Source of the DNA: Thermotogae bacterium
GTDB lineage: Bacteria > Thermotogota > Thermotogae > Petrotogales > Petrotogaceae
Direction of reading: 5' to 3'
DNA length: 52,914 bases
Assembly (NCBI GenBank): GCA_022704305.1
Contig: JAKJGQ010000003.1
Location: 1-52,914 of the forward strand
This document shows positions 41,441 through 49,585 of this stretch, one piece after another. Every line of letters starts with the position of its first letter. The first letter of the stretch is position 1. Under the pieces are notes generated by a model. It was not told the origin of the DNA, searched no databases, and saw nothing but the letters and a program-made list of their open reading frames with translations. Position numbers and translations under genes: made by a program.

Positions 41441-43895
41441 ATTCCTGTTTTTCCATATCTTTCTCAAAATTCTTTTCAACTTCTGCTATCTCTTCACGCA
41501 TATCTTTTTCCTTTTTCCAGTACTCTTTTATCTTTTTACGGTTAATTGCCGGTATTAGCACGGCACTTGCTACCCATGAGAACACAAGTGAAAGAGCCAT
41601 AGTTGTAGCAAACTGCTTCAGAAGAGCGCCTTCAGAGACATTGAAACTTATAAAAGCGGCTATGGTTGTAGCAATAGAAAATGTTACAGAGTTGAGGGAC
41701 TGCCAGTAATGTTTAGGATCTTCATCGATTGCATGGAATATATGTATAAAGCCTTCCACTCCGACACCAGATACAAGCGGATAGGTCAGAAGAGTGGTAA
41801 AAGTCGGCCTTATCCCCATAAAATAGCCTACACCGAAGGTTCCTAGGGAAGCACTTACAAGTCCAAAGAAGGTAAGAAGGGTTTCTTTTATATTCTTTTT
41901 TCTCGAAAAGTATGTAAATATGGCTATGAAGATAAAAGACACTGCCGTTGGAAGTATGAATCTCTTGCTGACAATGCTCATTATCTTATACATGGCTTTG
42001 GGATTTCCCAATATTCTGTCTGTATTATCTTTTCCTATTTTGTCGAAGAATTTTTTAAGACCGTTATTGCTCCATATGTCAAAAGCAGGCTGAATACTAA
42101 GGATTATGTATTTTACACCATCTTTTTCCATGAAAAAGGAGCTTTTAAGTTCCTGAGGTAGTATCTCCAGTATATTTAAGGAGAACTGGTTAAGATCAGA
42201 CGAGCGGCTTATTATATCAATTATCTTCAGACTGTCACTGTAGATATTATATTTTTTCAGTATGGATGCAACCATTGGATTGGCAATTACTTCGGACAAT
42301 CCTTGAACTTTATTTTTTAGGTCGGCATACTTCCCCACCTGTTTTTCTATGGTATCAGGCAGGCTTTCTATGCTTTTTACAGCTCCGGTTGCAAGCAGAC
42401 GGCTTTTAAAATCGTCTATGTTTTCATCAAACCGTACTGCACATTTAAGCGAATCGAATGAGGTCTGTCCCATCTTTGACAGAACAAGAACTCCGATTTT
42501 GGAAGATTCCGAACTGGCTGATACAAGACCGGGTGTGGTATATGAAAAATTAAGGGTTGAAAAAGCTCCTATTATAGAGAAAATAATCATTATTGGTACT
42601 ACTATCCTTACAATTATCTTTCCATTTTTAGGTATAAAGTAGCTCATCTTTTTGAAGAATTTATTGGTATACTCTTCTATTCTACTTACCTTAAGACTGG
42701 ATTTGAATATAGTCATTATAGCCGGAACCACAAAAACCATGACAATAAAGAATACGAAAAGACCCGCAATGGTCATTACCGACATCTGTGTGAATGCCGG
42801 TAGCCTCATAAGCAGAAGAGTCGTAAAAACAACAATAGCTGTTATAACTCCATAAAAGATTGGAGTAAGAGAGTTTTTATACGTGTAGTAAAGAGCATCT
42901 ACCATATTGTTGTTCTTCTTGTAGTCATTTATAAAACGGGTAAGAAGGTGCTGGCCGTAGTCAATTCCAAGTCCTACTGTTATTGAAGCCACGAAGGTGG
43001 TTATTATGTTGAGCTGACCGAACATCATCTGGGTTATGCCCATACTTATAACCGTTGCCAGAATAAGGCAGATAAATACAATCGCAGTGGTTATGATATT
43101 GCCGAACGCTATATAGAAAAGAGATATAGTAAAGACCATAGTCAAGGTAGTGGTTATGGCAAAGTCCTTTGAAAGAGCTTTGTTTGCTTCATAACTGTAT
43201 ATATAGTTGCCTGTAAGACCTGTCTTTATGCCATGAATCTTTTCTATCTCAGAAAGGTTTTGTTTGACAACCGGAATAACTTCATTGACAAATCCTAAAT
43301 CTGTGCTTGGTTTTATGAAGCTGACACCCATTATCATAATATCTTTTTCCACAGAGAGCATATAATAGCTTTTTATAAAGTTGTCATCACTCTGGGATAG
43401 ACCCTGTTGTAGATTGTAAATTCCGTCCAGTGTATCATAAAGATACTCGAAAGATTTGAAATCGTATGGATTGGCACTTTTTACGGCATCAAAGACGTTA
43501 TTGACATTCTGGGTAATCTGCTCTATCACTTCGGTGTTAGTTACGTTTAAAAAACCGGATGAAAGGAAAAAGGTCATATCGGTTTTGGTAAACTCTTTAA
43601 GATTTTTATAGGTACTCATTCTATCGTAGAAATTTTTGGCTACAACCTGTGGATCAGTCTGCGGTTCCAAAAAAAAGGCTACTATCATTACGTCCGTGTT
43701 TCCCATGGCGTTTTGTTCTCTGTAGTAGTCCAGGATTATGGGGTCATCTTGGGGCATAACCTTCATGATATCCGAATCTACACCAAGCTTGGTGGTCATG
43801 TATCCAAAAAAAACCGTTGCAATAAGGAATGCCACTAATATATACTTTGCCTTGTTTATTACAAAAAGGGTCAGCCTGGAATAAAAATCCTTCAT
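41439..43895 (-). CDS. MMPL/RND superfamily transporter
   Basis: About 818 residues from ATG 43895, which overlaps the upstream stop (ATGA). Two repeats of one plus five helices flank two large extracytoplasmic loops. The first loop (about 35-230) follows LVAFLIATVFFGYMTT; the first TM block holds VGLGIDYGQHLLTRFIND (GxxxDYG motif), and the second holds SGVGVEGFIHIFHAI. Such proteins export lipids, hopanoids or hydrophobic compounds using proton flow. The substrate here is unknown. It is the end of the csoR-trmI-S41 run. Confidence 0.87.
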   Translation of the reverse strand: MKDFYSRLTLFVINKAKYILVAFLIATVFFGYMTTKLGVDSDIMKVMPQDDPIILDYYREQNAMGNTDVMIVAFFLEPQTDPQVVAKNFYDRMSTYKNLKEFTKTDMTFFLSSGFLNVTNTEVIEQITQNVNNVFDAVKSANPYDFKSFEYLYDTLDGIYNLQQGLSQSDDNFIKSYYMLSVEKDIMIMGVSFIKPSTDLGFVNEVIPVVKQNLSEIEKIHGIKTGLTGNYIYSYEANKALSKDFAITTTLTMVFTISLFYIAFGNIITTAIVFICLILATVISMGITQMMFGQLNIITTFVASITVGLGIDYGQHLLTRFINDYKKNNNMVDALYYTYKNSLTPIFYGVITAIVVFTTLLLMRLPAFTQMSVMTIAGLFVFFIVMVFVVPAIMTIFKSSLKVSRIEEYTNKFFKKMSYFIPKNGKIIVRIVVPIMIIFSIIGAFSTLNFSYTTPGLVSASSESSKIGVLVLSKMGQTSFDSLKCAVRFDENIDDFKSRLLATGAVKSIESLPDTIEKQVGKYADLKNKVQGLSEVIANPMVASILKKYNIYSDSLKIIDIISRSSDLNQFSLNILEILPQELKSSFFMEKDGVKYIILSIQPAFDIWSNNGLKKFFDKIGKDNTDRILGNPKAMYKIMSIVSKRFILPTAVSFIFIAIFTYFSRKKNIKETLLTFFGLVSASLGTFGVGYFMGIRPTFTTLLTYPLVSGVGVEGFIHIFHAIDEDPKHYWQSLNSVTFSIATTIAAFISFNVSEGALLKQFATTMALSLVFSWVASAVLIPAINRKKIKEYWKKEKDMREEIAEVEKNFEKDMEKQE

Positions 43896-44278
43896 ATAAA
43901 CCACCAAAGAAGGAACAGCTCAAAACTTATCCCGATTATCAGAGAAAAACAGTTTTTGTTTTTTATGTCTATATAGCTTCTTAATCCCTGCATCCAAATG
44001 AATGAAGCAATGAGAAAATTTTTTCCCAACGCACCAAAAACAAGTGGGGAAAAGGTGATAATATAAGGGATAAAAAGATTTTTGTCAGAAAAAATATTTC
44101 TGGCACTTGCTCCGAAGTAGGCGGTCATAAGCAAAAAAGCACAGGCTTTCCAATTGAAAAGCCATACCGGAGTAAATAAAAATATAATAATTATTATCAA
44201 AGGAATCAGAAGCGATTCTTTCTTATGCTGGAAAATCTTTGAAGGTCTGAAGATGGCATTGAAAAAATCAACAAGCAT
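43892..44278 (-). CDS. Small membrane protein, unrecognised
   Basis: 128 residues, start ATG 44278 with SD AAAGGGG. About four hydrophobic helices (LLIPLIIIIIFLFTPVWLFN, ACAFLLMTAYFGA, LFIPYIITFSPLVFGAL, FSLIIGISFELFLLWWFI). The opening FFNAIFRPSKIFQ resembles Yip1-domain proteins, but this is weak. Coupled to the transporter gene by a 4-nt overlap, which suggests an accessory role in the same membrane complex. Confidence 0.6.
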   Translation of the reverse strand: MLVDFFNAIFRPSKIFQHKKESLLIPLIIIIIFLFTPVWLFNWKACAFLLMTAYFGASARNIFSDKNLFIPYIITFSPLVFGALGKNFLIASFIWMQGLRSYIDIKNKNCFSLIIGISFELFLLWWFI

Positions 44279-44284
44279 TTTGGT

Positions 44285-44974
44285 TTATTCCCCTTTAAAA
44301 CTTATCAACTTTAGGTCACTGCTGACAGTTATACCGTTATTTTTTAACAGGGAGAGAGTTACGTCAATTTCATCTGTCCCTAATAGTCTTGAATCAAGAA
44401 CTACTCCTCCGGAATTCTTAAGACCTTCAACGAAGCTTTTTTGAAATCCACCTTTTTTGTACATGCTCTTATCAAAGATGAAGTAACGAGTCTTTATATA
44501 AGTCATGTTTGACGGAGTAATTTTTGAAAAATCTATAAGAAAAACCCTTGGAATGTATCGTATATAAAAATTTTTTGAACTGAGAGTGTATCCGTTGATT
44601 ATTGTGTCAAAGTACTTTATTTTTTTTACTTCCTCAAAAGACTCCTTTTCAATCGAAACGGCGAGATTTTTGAGCTCATCGTAAAGATCTTTGTTTAAAG
44701 GTTCAAGATAAAGTATCTGTTCTTTCAAGTCATATCGGTACTTTCCTATGAAGATTTTATAATCAATCATTCCAAAAGAAAAGGCGGATATATTCTTGAC
44801 AGAAGAAAAAGAGTCTATTATACTTTTGGTATTGAAACTCTGTTTTATGGTAAGAACAGGTGTTTTTTCTATGACAATATACTCTCTGTCTGTCTTACCG
44901 TAAAAAACATATAAGAAGAAAGAGAGAACGGTTGTCAGTATGAGCATTACTGCCAGCCAGCCATAGATTCTCAA
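44285..44974 (-). CDS. Membrane-anchored protein, unrecognised
   Basis: 229 residues from TTG 44974 with GGAGGG upstream. One N-terminal transmembrane helix (about 5-25, LAVMLILTTVLSFFLYVFY) and a mixed alpha/beta domain expected outside the cytoplasm. No family recognised. It sits between the S41 protease (2 bp) and the small membrane protein (6 bp), so it is very likely cotranscribed and may act with the MMPL transporter or the protease. Confidence 0.65.
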   Translation of the reverse strand: MRIYGWLAVMLILTTVLSFFLYVFYGKTDREYIVIEKTPVLTIKQSFNTKSIIDSFSSVKNISAFSFGMIDYKIFIGKYRYDLKEQILYLEPLNKDLYDELKNLAVSIEKESFEEVKKIKYFDTIINGYTLSSKNFYIRYIPRVFLIDFSKITPSNMTYIKTRYFIFDKSMYKKGGFQKSFVEGLKNSGGVVLDSRLLGTDEIDVTLSLLKNNGITVSSDLKLISFKGE

Positions 44975-44976
44975 AT

Positions 44977-46248
44977 TTATTTCCCTCCGGACTTTTCCGT
45001 TATTACTTCAAACGCTTTCAAGAGCTGTGAATCGGCAGAAAGGTTTATATACGGTTTGTTTGTGGTACTGAGCATAGCTTCGGTCGTTTCACTTTCGGAA
45101 GGGTTAACTGATTTAAGTTCAACCGCAGGATTATCAATGTCTATGTCCGGATCGATACCCTTAAGATGTATATCTGTGCCGTTGGGTGTAAAGTAATGAC
45201 CTATGGGCAGCCATACCTCTCCGCCGTTTGGGAGCTGTATAGGTCTCTGAACAGTAGCTTTTCCATAAGTCTGCTTTCCTATTATTGTAGCGATGCTGTT
45301 ATCTTTAAGAGCTCCAGTAAGAATTTCCGAAGCTGAAGCGGATCCCTTATTTACAAGTACAACTATGGGGATATCCTTCAGAAAATTGACATATTTTTCT
45401 GGTTCAGGTATCACGGTTTCTTCCTCGCCGTTGTAATATCTTACGGATACTATCTTTCCGTTTCTCACGAACATTGAGCCTATATCTATTGCGACATTAA
45501 GAAATCCTCCCGGATTGCTTCGCAGATCCAGAACCAGTCCATCCTTAGACTTTGAGATAAAATACGAAAGAGCAGTTTGCATTTCTTCGTAGCTTTTTTC
45601 GGCAAAGTTGGTGAGCCTTATATAGGCGATTTTTTTATTGTTATACTCAATAAGATCATACTGAACTGATTTGGTCTCTATTTTGGCTCTGGGTACCTCT
45701 ATTATCTTTGTTTCTTCCCAACCGTCCCTGAATACTTCAAGTTTTACGGCTGTACCTGGTTCTCCCCTCATTCTGTCTACCGAAGGAGTATAGCCAATCT
45801 GGGAAACAGGTGATCCGTCAACTGTTATTATGTAGTCATTGGGGAGTATCCCGGCTTTCTCTCCCGGTGTACCTGACATGGGACTAACCACAACTATGGC
45901 TTTCTTGGCGGTGTCGTACCTTACTGTAAGTCCTACTCCGCCGTATTCCTTGCTTTCTTCTATTCTGTTTTCGTTGGTCTGGCGTTTGTCAAAGTACCAG
46001 GCAAAGGGGTCATCAAGTCCTGAAATCAGACCATCAAGGGTGGAGTCGAGTATTTTTTCATAGTCAACATTTGACTTATCGTAGTAAATATTATCGATAT
46101 AGTATAAAAGCATGAAGATAGGATCATGGTACTGCTGTTCATAGATATCCTGGATTTTTTTCTGGGAAGCGGCCGCAAAGATCCAAGAAGAAAAAAAGAC
46201 AGATACTATTATTACTATTGAGATAGCTGATTTAATTTTCCTGCTCAT
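44977..46248 (-). CDS. Carboxy-terminal processing protease (S41 family)
   Basis: 423 residues. An N-terminal signal or anchor (about 6-26) is followed by a PDZ domain (about 90-170, GGVGLTVRYD and GILPNDYIITVDG) and the S41 domain with LRSNPGGFL, the nucleophile region VNKGSASASEILTGALKD (Ser near 306) and GKQTYGKATVQ (general-base Lys). It cleaves C-termini of periplasmic proteins. SD GGAGAGGAG is within the end of trmI, which it overlaps by 17 nt. Confidence 0.93.
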   Translation of the reverse strand: MSRKIKSAISIVIIVSVFFSSWIFAAASQKKIQDIYEQQYHDPIFMLLYYIDNIYYDKSNVDYEKILDSTLDGLISGLDDPFAWYFDKRQTNENRIEESKEYGGVGLTVRYDTAKKAIVVVSPMSGTPGEKAGILPNDYIITVDGSPVSQIGYTPSVDRMRGEPGTAVKLEVFRDGWEETKIIEVPRAKIETKSVQYDLIEYNNKKIAYIRLTNFAEKSYEEMQTALSYFISKSKDGLVLDLRSNPGGFLNVAIDIGSMFVRNGKIVSVRYYNGEEETVIPEPEKYVNFLKDIPIVVLVNKGSASASEILTGALKDNSIATIIGKQTYGKATVQRPIQLPNGGEVWLPIGHYFTPNGTDIHLKGIDPDIDIDNPAVELKSVNPSESETTEAMLSTTNKPYINLSADSQLLKAFEVITEKSGGK

Positions 46249-47047
46249 AGTACTCCTCTCCCTCCAATTTAGTTTTCCCTAAACCTAGTGTCTTCCTTGC
46301 AAAAATAAGAAATGCCGTATGCCCTACCATTATGTCCGACGGCCTGAGTCTGTATGGATTGGTTTTATATCTTCTGATAAATGTTTCCCAGACATCAATC
46401 TTCTTAAACTCAAAGTTCCTCATGGCCAACAGAATTTCTGAAACCTGGTTTGTTGTAGGAACAAGCACTCCCAGCATACTGGAATTTCCCATAGCCCCGT
46501 AAACTATATCCATATAATCTTGGGGATTAGGAAGGTCTAGAAAAACTGAATCAAAATTTGTTTCATCTATTCCGTCCTTTATATCCCTGTTTTTAAAAAT
46601 AACATTATCGTACTGTGAAAATTTCATAAGATTGGTTCGTGCCAGATCTATAAAATCCTGTCTTTTTTCGTAGGAGAAAACCTTTCCTTCTGATCCTACA
46701 ATCTTTGAAAAAATACCTGTAGCCCCACCGCTTCCGCATCCTGCCTCAAGAATCGTATCTCCGGGTTTTATCCCAAGGTTGAGTATAACATATCCCAGGT
46801 CTTTGGGATATGCAATCTGGGAAGCACGCTTAAGTTTGAAGATGTACTCGTCATAAGTTGGTCTTGCAACGATAAATCGGGCTCCTTTATTTGATTCGCC
46901 TGTATAACCGTACTCCTGTCCGATGAAGCTTGCGGTATCAATACTGCCCTTGTGGCATGAAGATTTATTTCCGTCAGCCTTTATGAGAAGGGTAGTATCG
47001 TCCTCAAAGTATATAAGGACAAAATCGTCCTGGTTTATTGTTCTCAA
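46232..47047 (-). CDS. trmI: tRNA (adenine-58-N1) methyltransferase TrmI
   Basis: 271 residues from TTG 47047, seven bases after AGGAGG. An N-terminal beta region contains KGARFIVARPTYDEYIFKLK and RASQIAYPKDLGYVILNLG, the GCD14/TrmI signature, followed by the SAM-binding motif ILEAGCGSGGATG (near 103) and VFLDLPNPQDY. It methylates A58 in the T loop of tRNA as a tetramer and stabilises tRNA at high temperature. The start lies immediately after the CsoR-family stop, so translation is coupled. Confidence 0.93.
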   Translation of the reverse strand: MRTINQDDFVLIYFEDDTTLLIKADGNKSSCHKGSIDTASFIGQEYGYTGESNKGARFIVARPTYDEYIFKLKRASQIAYPKDLGYVILNLGIKPGDTILEAGCGSGGATGIFSKIVGSEGKVFSYEKRQDFIDLARTNLMKFSQYDNVIFKNRDIKDGIDETNFDSVFLDLPNPQDYMDIVYGAMGNSSMLGVLVPTTNQVSEILLAMRNFEFKKIDVWETFIRRYKTNPYRLRPSDIMVGHTAFLIFARKTLGLGKTKLEGEEYYEQEN

Positions 47048-47048
47048 A

Positions 47049-47306
47049 TCACATCCTCCTAAATTTTGAAAGGTTCTCGATAAGTTCGTTTATGAGTTTC
47101 TCATCCTGTGTGGACTCGTATTTTATAAAACAATTTCTGGCATATTCTTTTACTATTTCTTTGGCAGTGTTGTCTAGAGCACCTGATATGGCACTGAGCT
47201 GGGTAAGTATCTCCACGCAGTTCCTTTCCTGTTCAACCATGTTCTGTAAACCCTTTATCTGTCCCTCTATCCTTTTCAGCCGGTTCATTATCTGTTTTTT
47301 TGCCAC
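47049..47306 (-). CDS. CsoR/CstR-family metal- or sulfide-responsive repressor
   Basis: About 85 residues from GTG 47306, seven bases after AGGAGG; TTG 47312 is closer to the SD. All-helical DUF156 fold with RLKRIEGQIKGLQNMVEQ and LTQLSAISGALDNTAKEIV. In CsoR the Cu(I) site is Cys, His, Cys. Here the order is Cys (RNCVEIL), Tyr in place of His (KEYARNC), Cys, the two-Cys pattern of CstR-type persulfide sensors. It may therefore sense sulfide or redox change rather than copper. First gene of the operon that ends with the MMPL transporter. Confidence 0.87.
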   Translation of the reverse strand: MAKKQIMNRLKRIEGQIKGLQNMVEQERNCVEILTQLSAISGALDNTAKEIVKEYARNCFIKYESTQDEKLINELIENLSKFRRM

Positions 47307-47339
47307 TGTCAACCCTCCTGCCGTTCATAATTCATATTA

Positions 47340-47345
47340 ATTATA
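47340..47345 (-). promoter_or_regulatory. -10 element of the csoR-trmI-S41-MMPL operon
   Basis: Minus-strand TATAAT about 35 bp before the GTG start. No convincing -35, which could fit an activated or repressed promoter. No clear G-tract CsoR operator is seen. Confidence 0.45.
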
Positions 47346-47425
47346 CTACAATTAAGATTTTTACGATACTTTTTTAAAATAAAAACGAACAGGAAAAATC
47401 AATTTATTCGTACTTGGCCAAGATA

Positions 47426-48064
47426 TCAAAAGGAAATCTCCAGATATGGCATGAAAGCGCCTAAAAGAAAACCCAAAGCCGATGCCGCTATTACATCGGA
47501 TGTCCAGTGCTTGTCTTCAATGATTCTCATGGCTGAAACGGTTGCCGGCAGTATGTAAAGCCACTGTCCATATTTTTGTGCATAAGGAGTGACAACCGCC
47601 CATGCAACGATTGAATGCCCGGAAGGAAAGGAAAGGTAGTTGTCAGAAGCTGCTGCTAAGCCCATAAAACTGTTTTTCCCTTCTTCCATGAAGGGGCGGG
47701 CTCTGCCGGTTGCATGTTTGAGCAGATAACCAACTGCTGCACTTGCAGCTCCGGCCTGAAAGGAACGAAAAGCAACATCCTTAAATTCAGGACTGTCAAA
47801 AAGAAAAGACGATATCAATAATGCCGAACTTATACCAAGACTTATCTTTGCATCGGTTAAAGAATCAATCGAAAGGTTCTCAATTTTTGGTACAGTCAAA
47901 CGTATCTGTTCATCAAAAAAGTATGCAGCCGCCACAGCTGAGGCGCAAACCAATACTGTACCTGCAGTATCCTTAGTATCGCTGTACTTCAGATCAAGCT
48001 TAAATTGGGAAAACAAACTAATGCTCAGAGATATCATGAGGAGCATCACAATAATTTTTTTCAA
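47426..48064 (-). CDS. PAP2 superfamily phosphatase, exported or membrane-bound
   Basis: 212 residues from TTG 48064. An N-terminal signal (about 1-20, ending SLFSQF) is followed by hydrophobic helices and the three-part acid phosphatase motif: KHATGRARP, PSGHS and MRIIEDKHWTSDV (Arg, His, Asp). The usual Ser before the last Arg is Met. Such enzymes dephosphorylate undecaprenyl-pyrophosphate or other lipid phosphates on the outer face of the inner membrane. Substrate not determinable. Ends before the csoR promoter without a clear terminator. Confidence 0.85.
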   Translation of the reverse strand: MKKIIVMLLMISLSISLFSQFKLDLKYSDTKDTAGTVLVCASAVAAAYFFDEQIRLTVPKIENLSIDSLTDAKISLGISSALLISSFLFDSPEFKDVAFRSFQAGAASAAVGYLLKHATGRARPFMEEGKNSFMGLAAASDNYLSFPSGHSIVAWAVVTPYAQKYGQWLYILPATVSAMRIIEDKHWTSDVIAASALGFLLGAFMPYLEISF

Positions 48065-48150
48065 AGTATCCCGCCTCTTTTTTTAAAAGTAATTACGTGA
48101 TTAGATTTAGGCTTTCTCTCTCAGAAATTACCAGATCCGGCCATATAAAC

Positions 48151-48179
48151 AAAAAAAGCCCAGACTCCCTGAGCTTTTT
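48151..48179 (-). terminator. Terminator of tRNA-Ala
   Basis: Minus-strand AAAAAGCTCAG / CTGGGCTTTTT with loop GGAGT, one G-U pair, followed by more T. It begins 1-2 bases after the tRNA 3' CCA. Confidence 0.85.
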
Positions 48180-48180
48180 A

Positions 48181-48256
48181 TGGTGGAGTCGATGGGATTC
48201 GAACCCACGACTTCTACAATGCCATTGTAGCGTGCTCCCAATTGCACCACGACCCC
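48181..48256 (-). tRNA. tRNA-Ala (anticodon GGC)
   Basis: Minus-strand 76-nt cloverleaf. Acceptor GGGGTCG / CGACTCC with the alanine identity pair G3-U70 and discriminator A73, with encoded CCA. Anticodon stem CTACA / TGTAG around ATGGCAT, anticodon GGC. T arm GTGGGTTCGAATCCCAT. Preceded by a consensus promoter and followed by a terminator, so a single-gene unit. Confidence 0.97.
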
Positions 48257-48274
48257 CTGAACTTAAACACAAAT

Positions 48275-48303
48275 ATTATATATTAATACTTCATCTTTGT
48301 CAA
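48275..48303 (-). promoter_or_regulatory. Consensus promoter of tRNA-Ala
   Basis: Minus-strand TTGACA (48298-48303), 17 bp, TATAAT (48275-48280): exact consensus, just downstream of the folT stop. Confidence 0.92.
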
Positions 48304-48314
48304 GACCATCTCTT

Positions 48315-48854
48315 TCATGATTTGTTCTCAGTAGGGAGTATCATGCCTGTCCTTAGCTGTGGAACGCGTTTTAAAAGTTCATAAATGATCATCGGATTTA
48401 TTATGACACGCAGGACGAATGTAATAATCCTCGGAGGCATAAGCACTGCCCAGGGTATTTGGAAAAGTTGGTTTATAAGCAGTGGGGTTATAGAAATACC
48501 TATTAATTCAGCTATCATGGAAGTTACAAGTATGTTGGCAAATGTAAGTTTTTTACGCAGAATATATCTGAATAAAAGACCTGGGATAAGTCCGTAAAGC
48601 AGCGAGGTAAGAGTGAACTGAGGCATGAATGCTCCCATAGGGTATATAAAGTAGCCTAGAAGATCAGAAACCGCTCCTACTACTGCGCCGTCAAGCGGTC
48701 CTAAAGAAATGCCTGCAAGTATAACCGGAAGTGTGCCTACTCCGAAACGTACTCCTTCGGCTCCGCCTATCGGAATTCTTACTGACAGAAATCGTGAAAG
48801 TACTATTGCCAATCCTACAAACAAAGCGTTCATAACTATTCTTCTTGATTTCAT
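48315..48854 (-). CDS. ECF transporter S component, folate type (FolT-like)
   Basis: 179 residues with about six helices. It begins MKSRRIVMNALFVGLAIVLS and contains RIPIGGAEGVRFGVGTLPV, and LGPLDGAVVGAVSDLLGYFI, which match FolT-family S components of energy-coupling factor vitamin transporters. These bind folate and dock to a shared EcfT/EcfA module, not seen in this window. The specificity is from pattern similarity only. SD GGAGGAAAA before the ATG. Confidence 0.8.
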   Translation of the reverse strand: MKSRRIVMNALFVGLAIVLSRFLSVRIPIGGAEGVRFGVGTLPVILAGISLGPLDGAVVGAVSDLLGYFIYPMGAFMPQFTLTSLLYGLIPGLLFRYILRKKLTFANILVTSMIAELIGISITPLLINQLFQIPWAVLMPPRIITFVLRVIINPMIIYELLKRVPQLRTGMILPTENKS

Positions 48855-48873
48855 TTTTCCTCCGCACCTCTAT

Positions 48874-48899
48874 AGATATGCTTATATTATATCATATCT
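48874..48899 (-). promoter_or_regulatory. folT promoter inside a 7-bp inverted repeat
   Basis: Minus-strand TATAAT (48886-48891) lies in the 12-bp spacer of AGATATG / CATATCT (48874-48880 and 48893-48899). The repeat could be an operator or chance in AT-rich DNA. The -35 is weak. Confidence 0.4.
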
Positions 48900-48907
48900 G
48901 GTATATT

Positions 48908-49381
48908 CTATAATATGTAAAGAGCTTTCTTGTACTCTTTTACAAAGAACTTTCTGCCTTTTTGTATAACTTCATGTCCTTCACTTTCAAGCAAATTTTT
49001 TTGTGTCAGGACTCCGCCGGGGTACTTTTCATTAAGCTGTCCGTACTTTTTTAATGTTCGCCAGTAAGGCGTAAGGTCGGAGCTGCCTTGGGCTTTTCTT
49101 TCTTCACTGGCATTAGCGACTATGTTTATGAAGATGCCTGCAGTAAGCTGACAAGTATAGTCAGCTGAATACTTTTTTGCTAGGAAGGTTCTTATCTCGT
49201 CCGAAGTTATTAATTTTCCTTTTGGAATCCTCCGCATTACCTGGTCGTACTCTGATGCCGGTGCAACCAGCATCGTTTTAACAGAAGAGTCTTTTCCTTC
49301 AGATTTTTTTTGTTCAATTTTAATAATTTTTGGCAGATCACCGTTTGAAGCAAGCTTATCGTTGAAAGATTTTTTTTGCAT
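48908..49381 (-). CDS. MGMT-family (alkyltransferase-like) protein
   Basis: About 157 residues from ATG 49381; the longer frame to 49435 covers the promoter area. The SD AGGAGG is about 12 bases away, longer than usual. The domain (about 42-157) has RRIPKGKLITSDEIRTFLAK, TAGIFINIVAN and SDLTPYWRTLKK followed by GQLNEKYPGGVLTQ. This is the MGMT-like DNA-binding fold seen in a subgroup without the PCHR active-site Cys of true O6-methylguanine methyltransferases. It may bind or flag alkylated DNA, but this is not established for this subgroup. Confidence 0.75.
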   Translation of the reverse strand: MQKKSFNDKLASNGDLPKIIKIEQKKSEGKDSSVKTMLVAPASEYDQVMRRIPKGKLITSDEIRTFLAKKYSADYTCQLTAGIFINIVANASEERKAQGSSDLTPYWRTLKKYGQLNEKYPGGVLTQKNLLESEGHEVIQKGRKFFVKEYKKALYIL

Positions 49382-49522
49382 GAAGTAACCATGCCTCCTT
49401 AATATTTTATTAGCTGTATGGTAAAATATTACCACATATTTGTCTGATGTGTTTTGCCTAATAGTTTATTTATTTTTAGAAACTTTTTTCTTTTATTTTA
49501 TCAATAAAAGGTTGCTTTAGGG

Positions 49523-49528
49523 TATAAT
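49523..49528 (+). promoter_or_regulatory. -10 element for prmA
   Basis: TATAAT about 58 bp before the ATG at 49586. A good -35 is not seen. An ATG at 49535 overlaps the expected transcription start and is rejected as translation start. Confidence 0.5.
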
Positions 49529-49585
49529 CTTCTTATGGATGCTGTATCAAGCATAACAATATATTTTGGGTTCCAGGAGGCTGAA

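Noticed and set aside
48855-48907. THF or other riboswitch before the folate-type S component
   Set aside because: The gap to the next gene is only 53 bp, too short for known THF riboswitches, and no matching core is visible.
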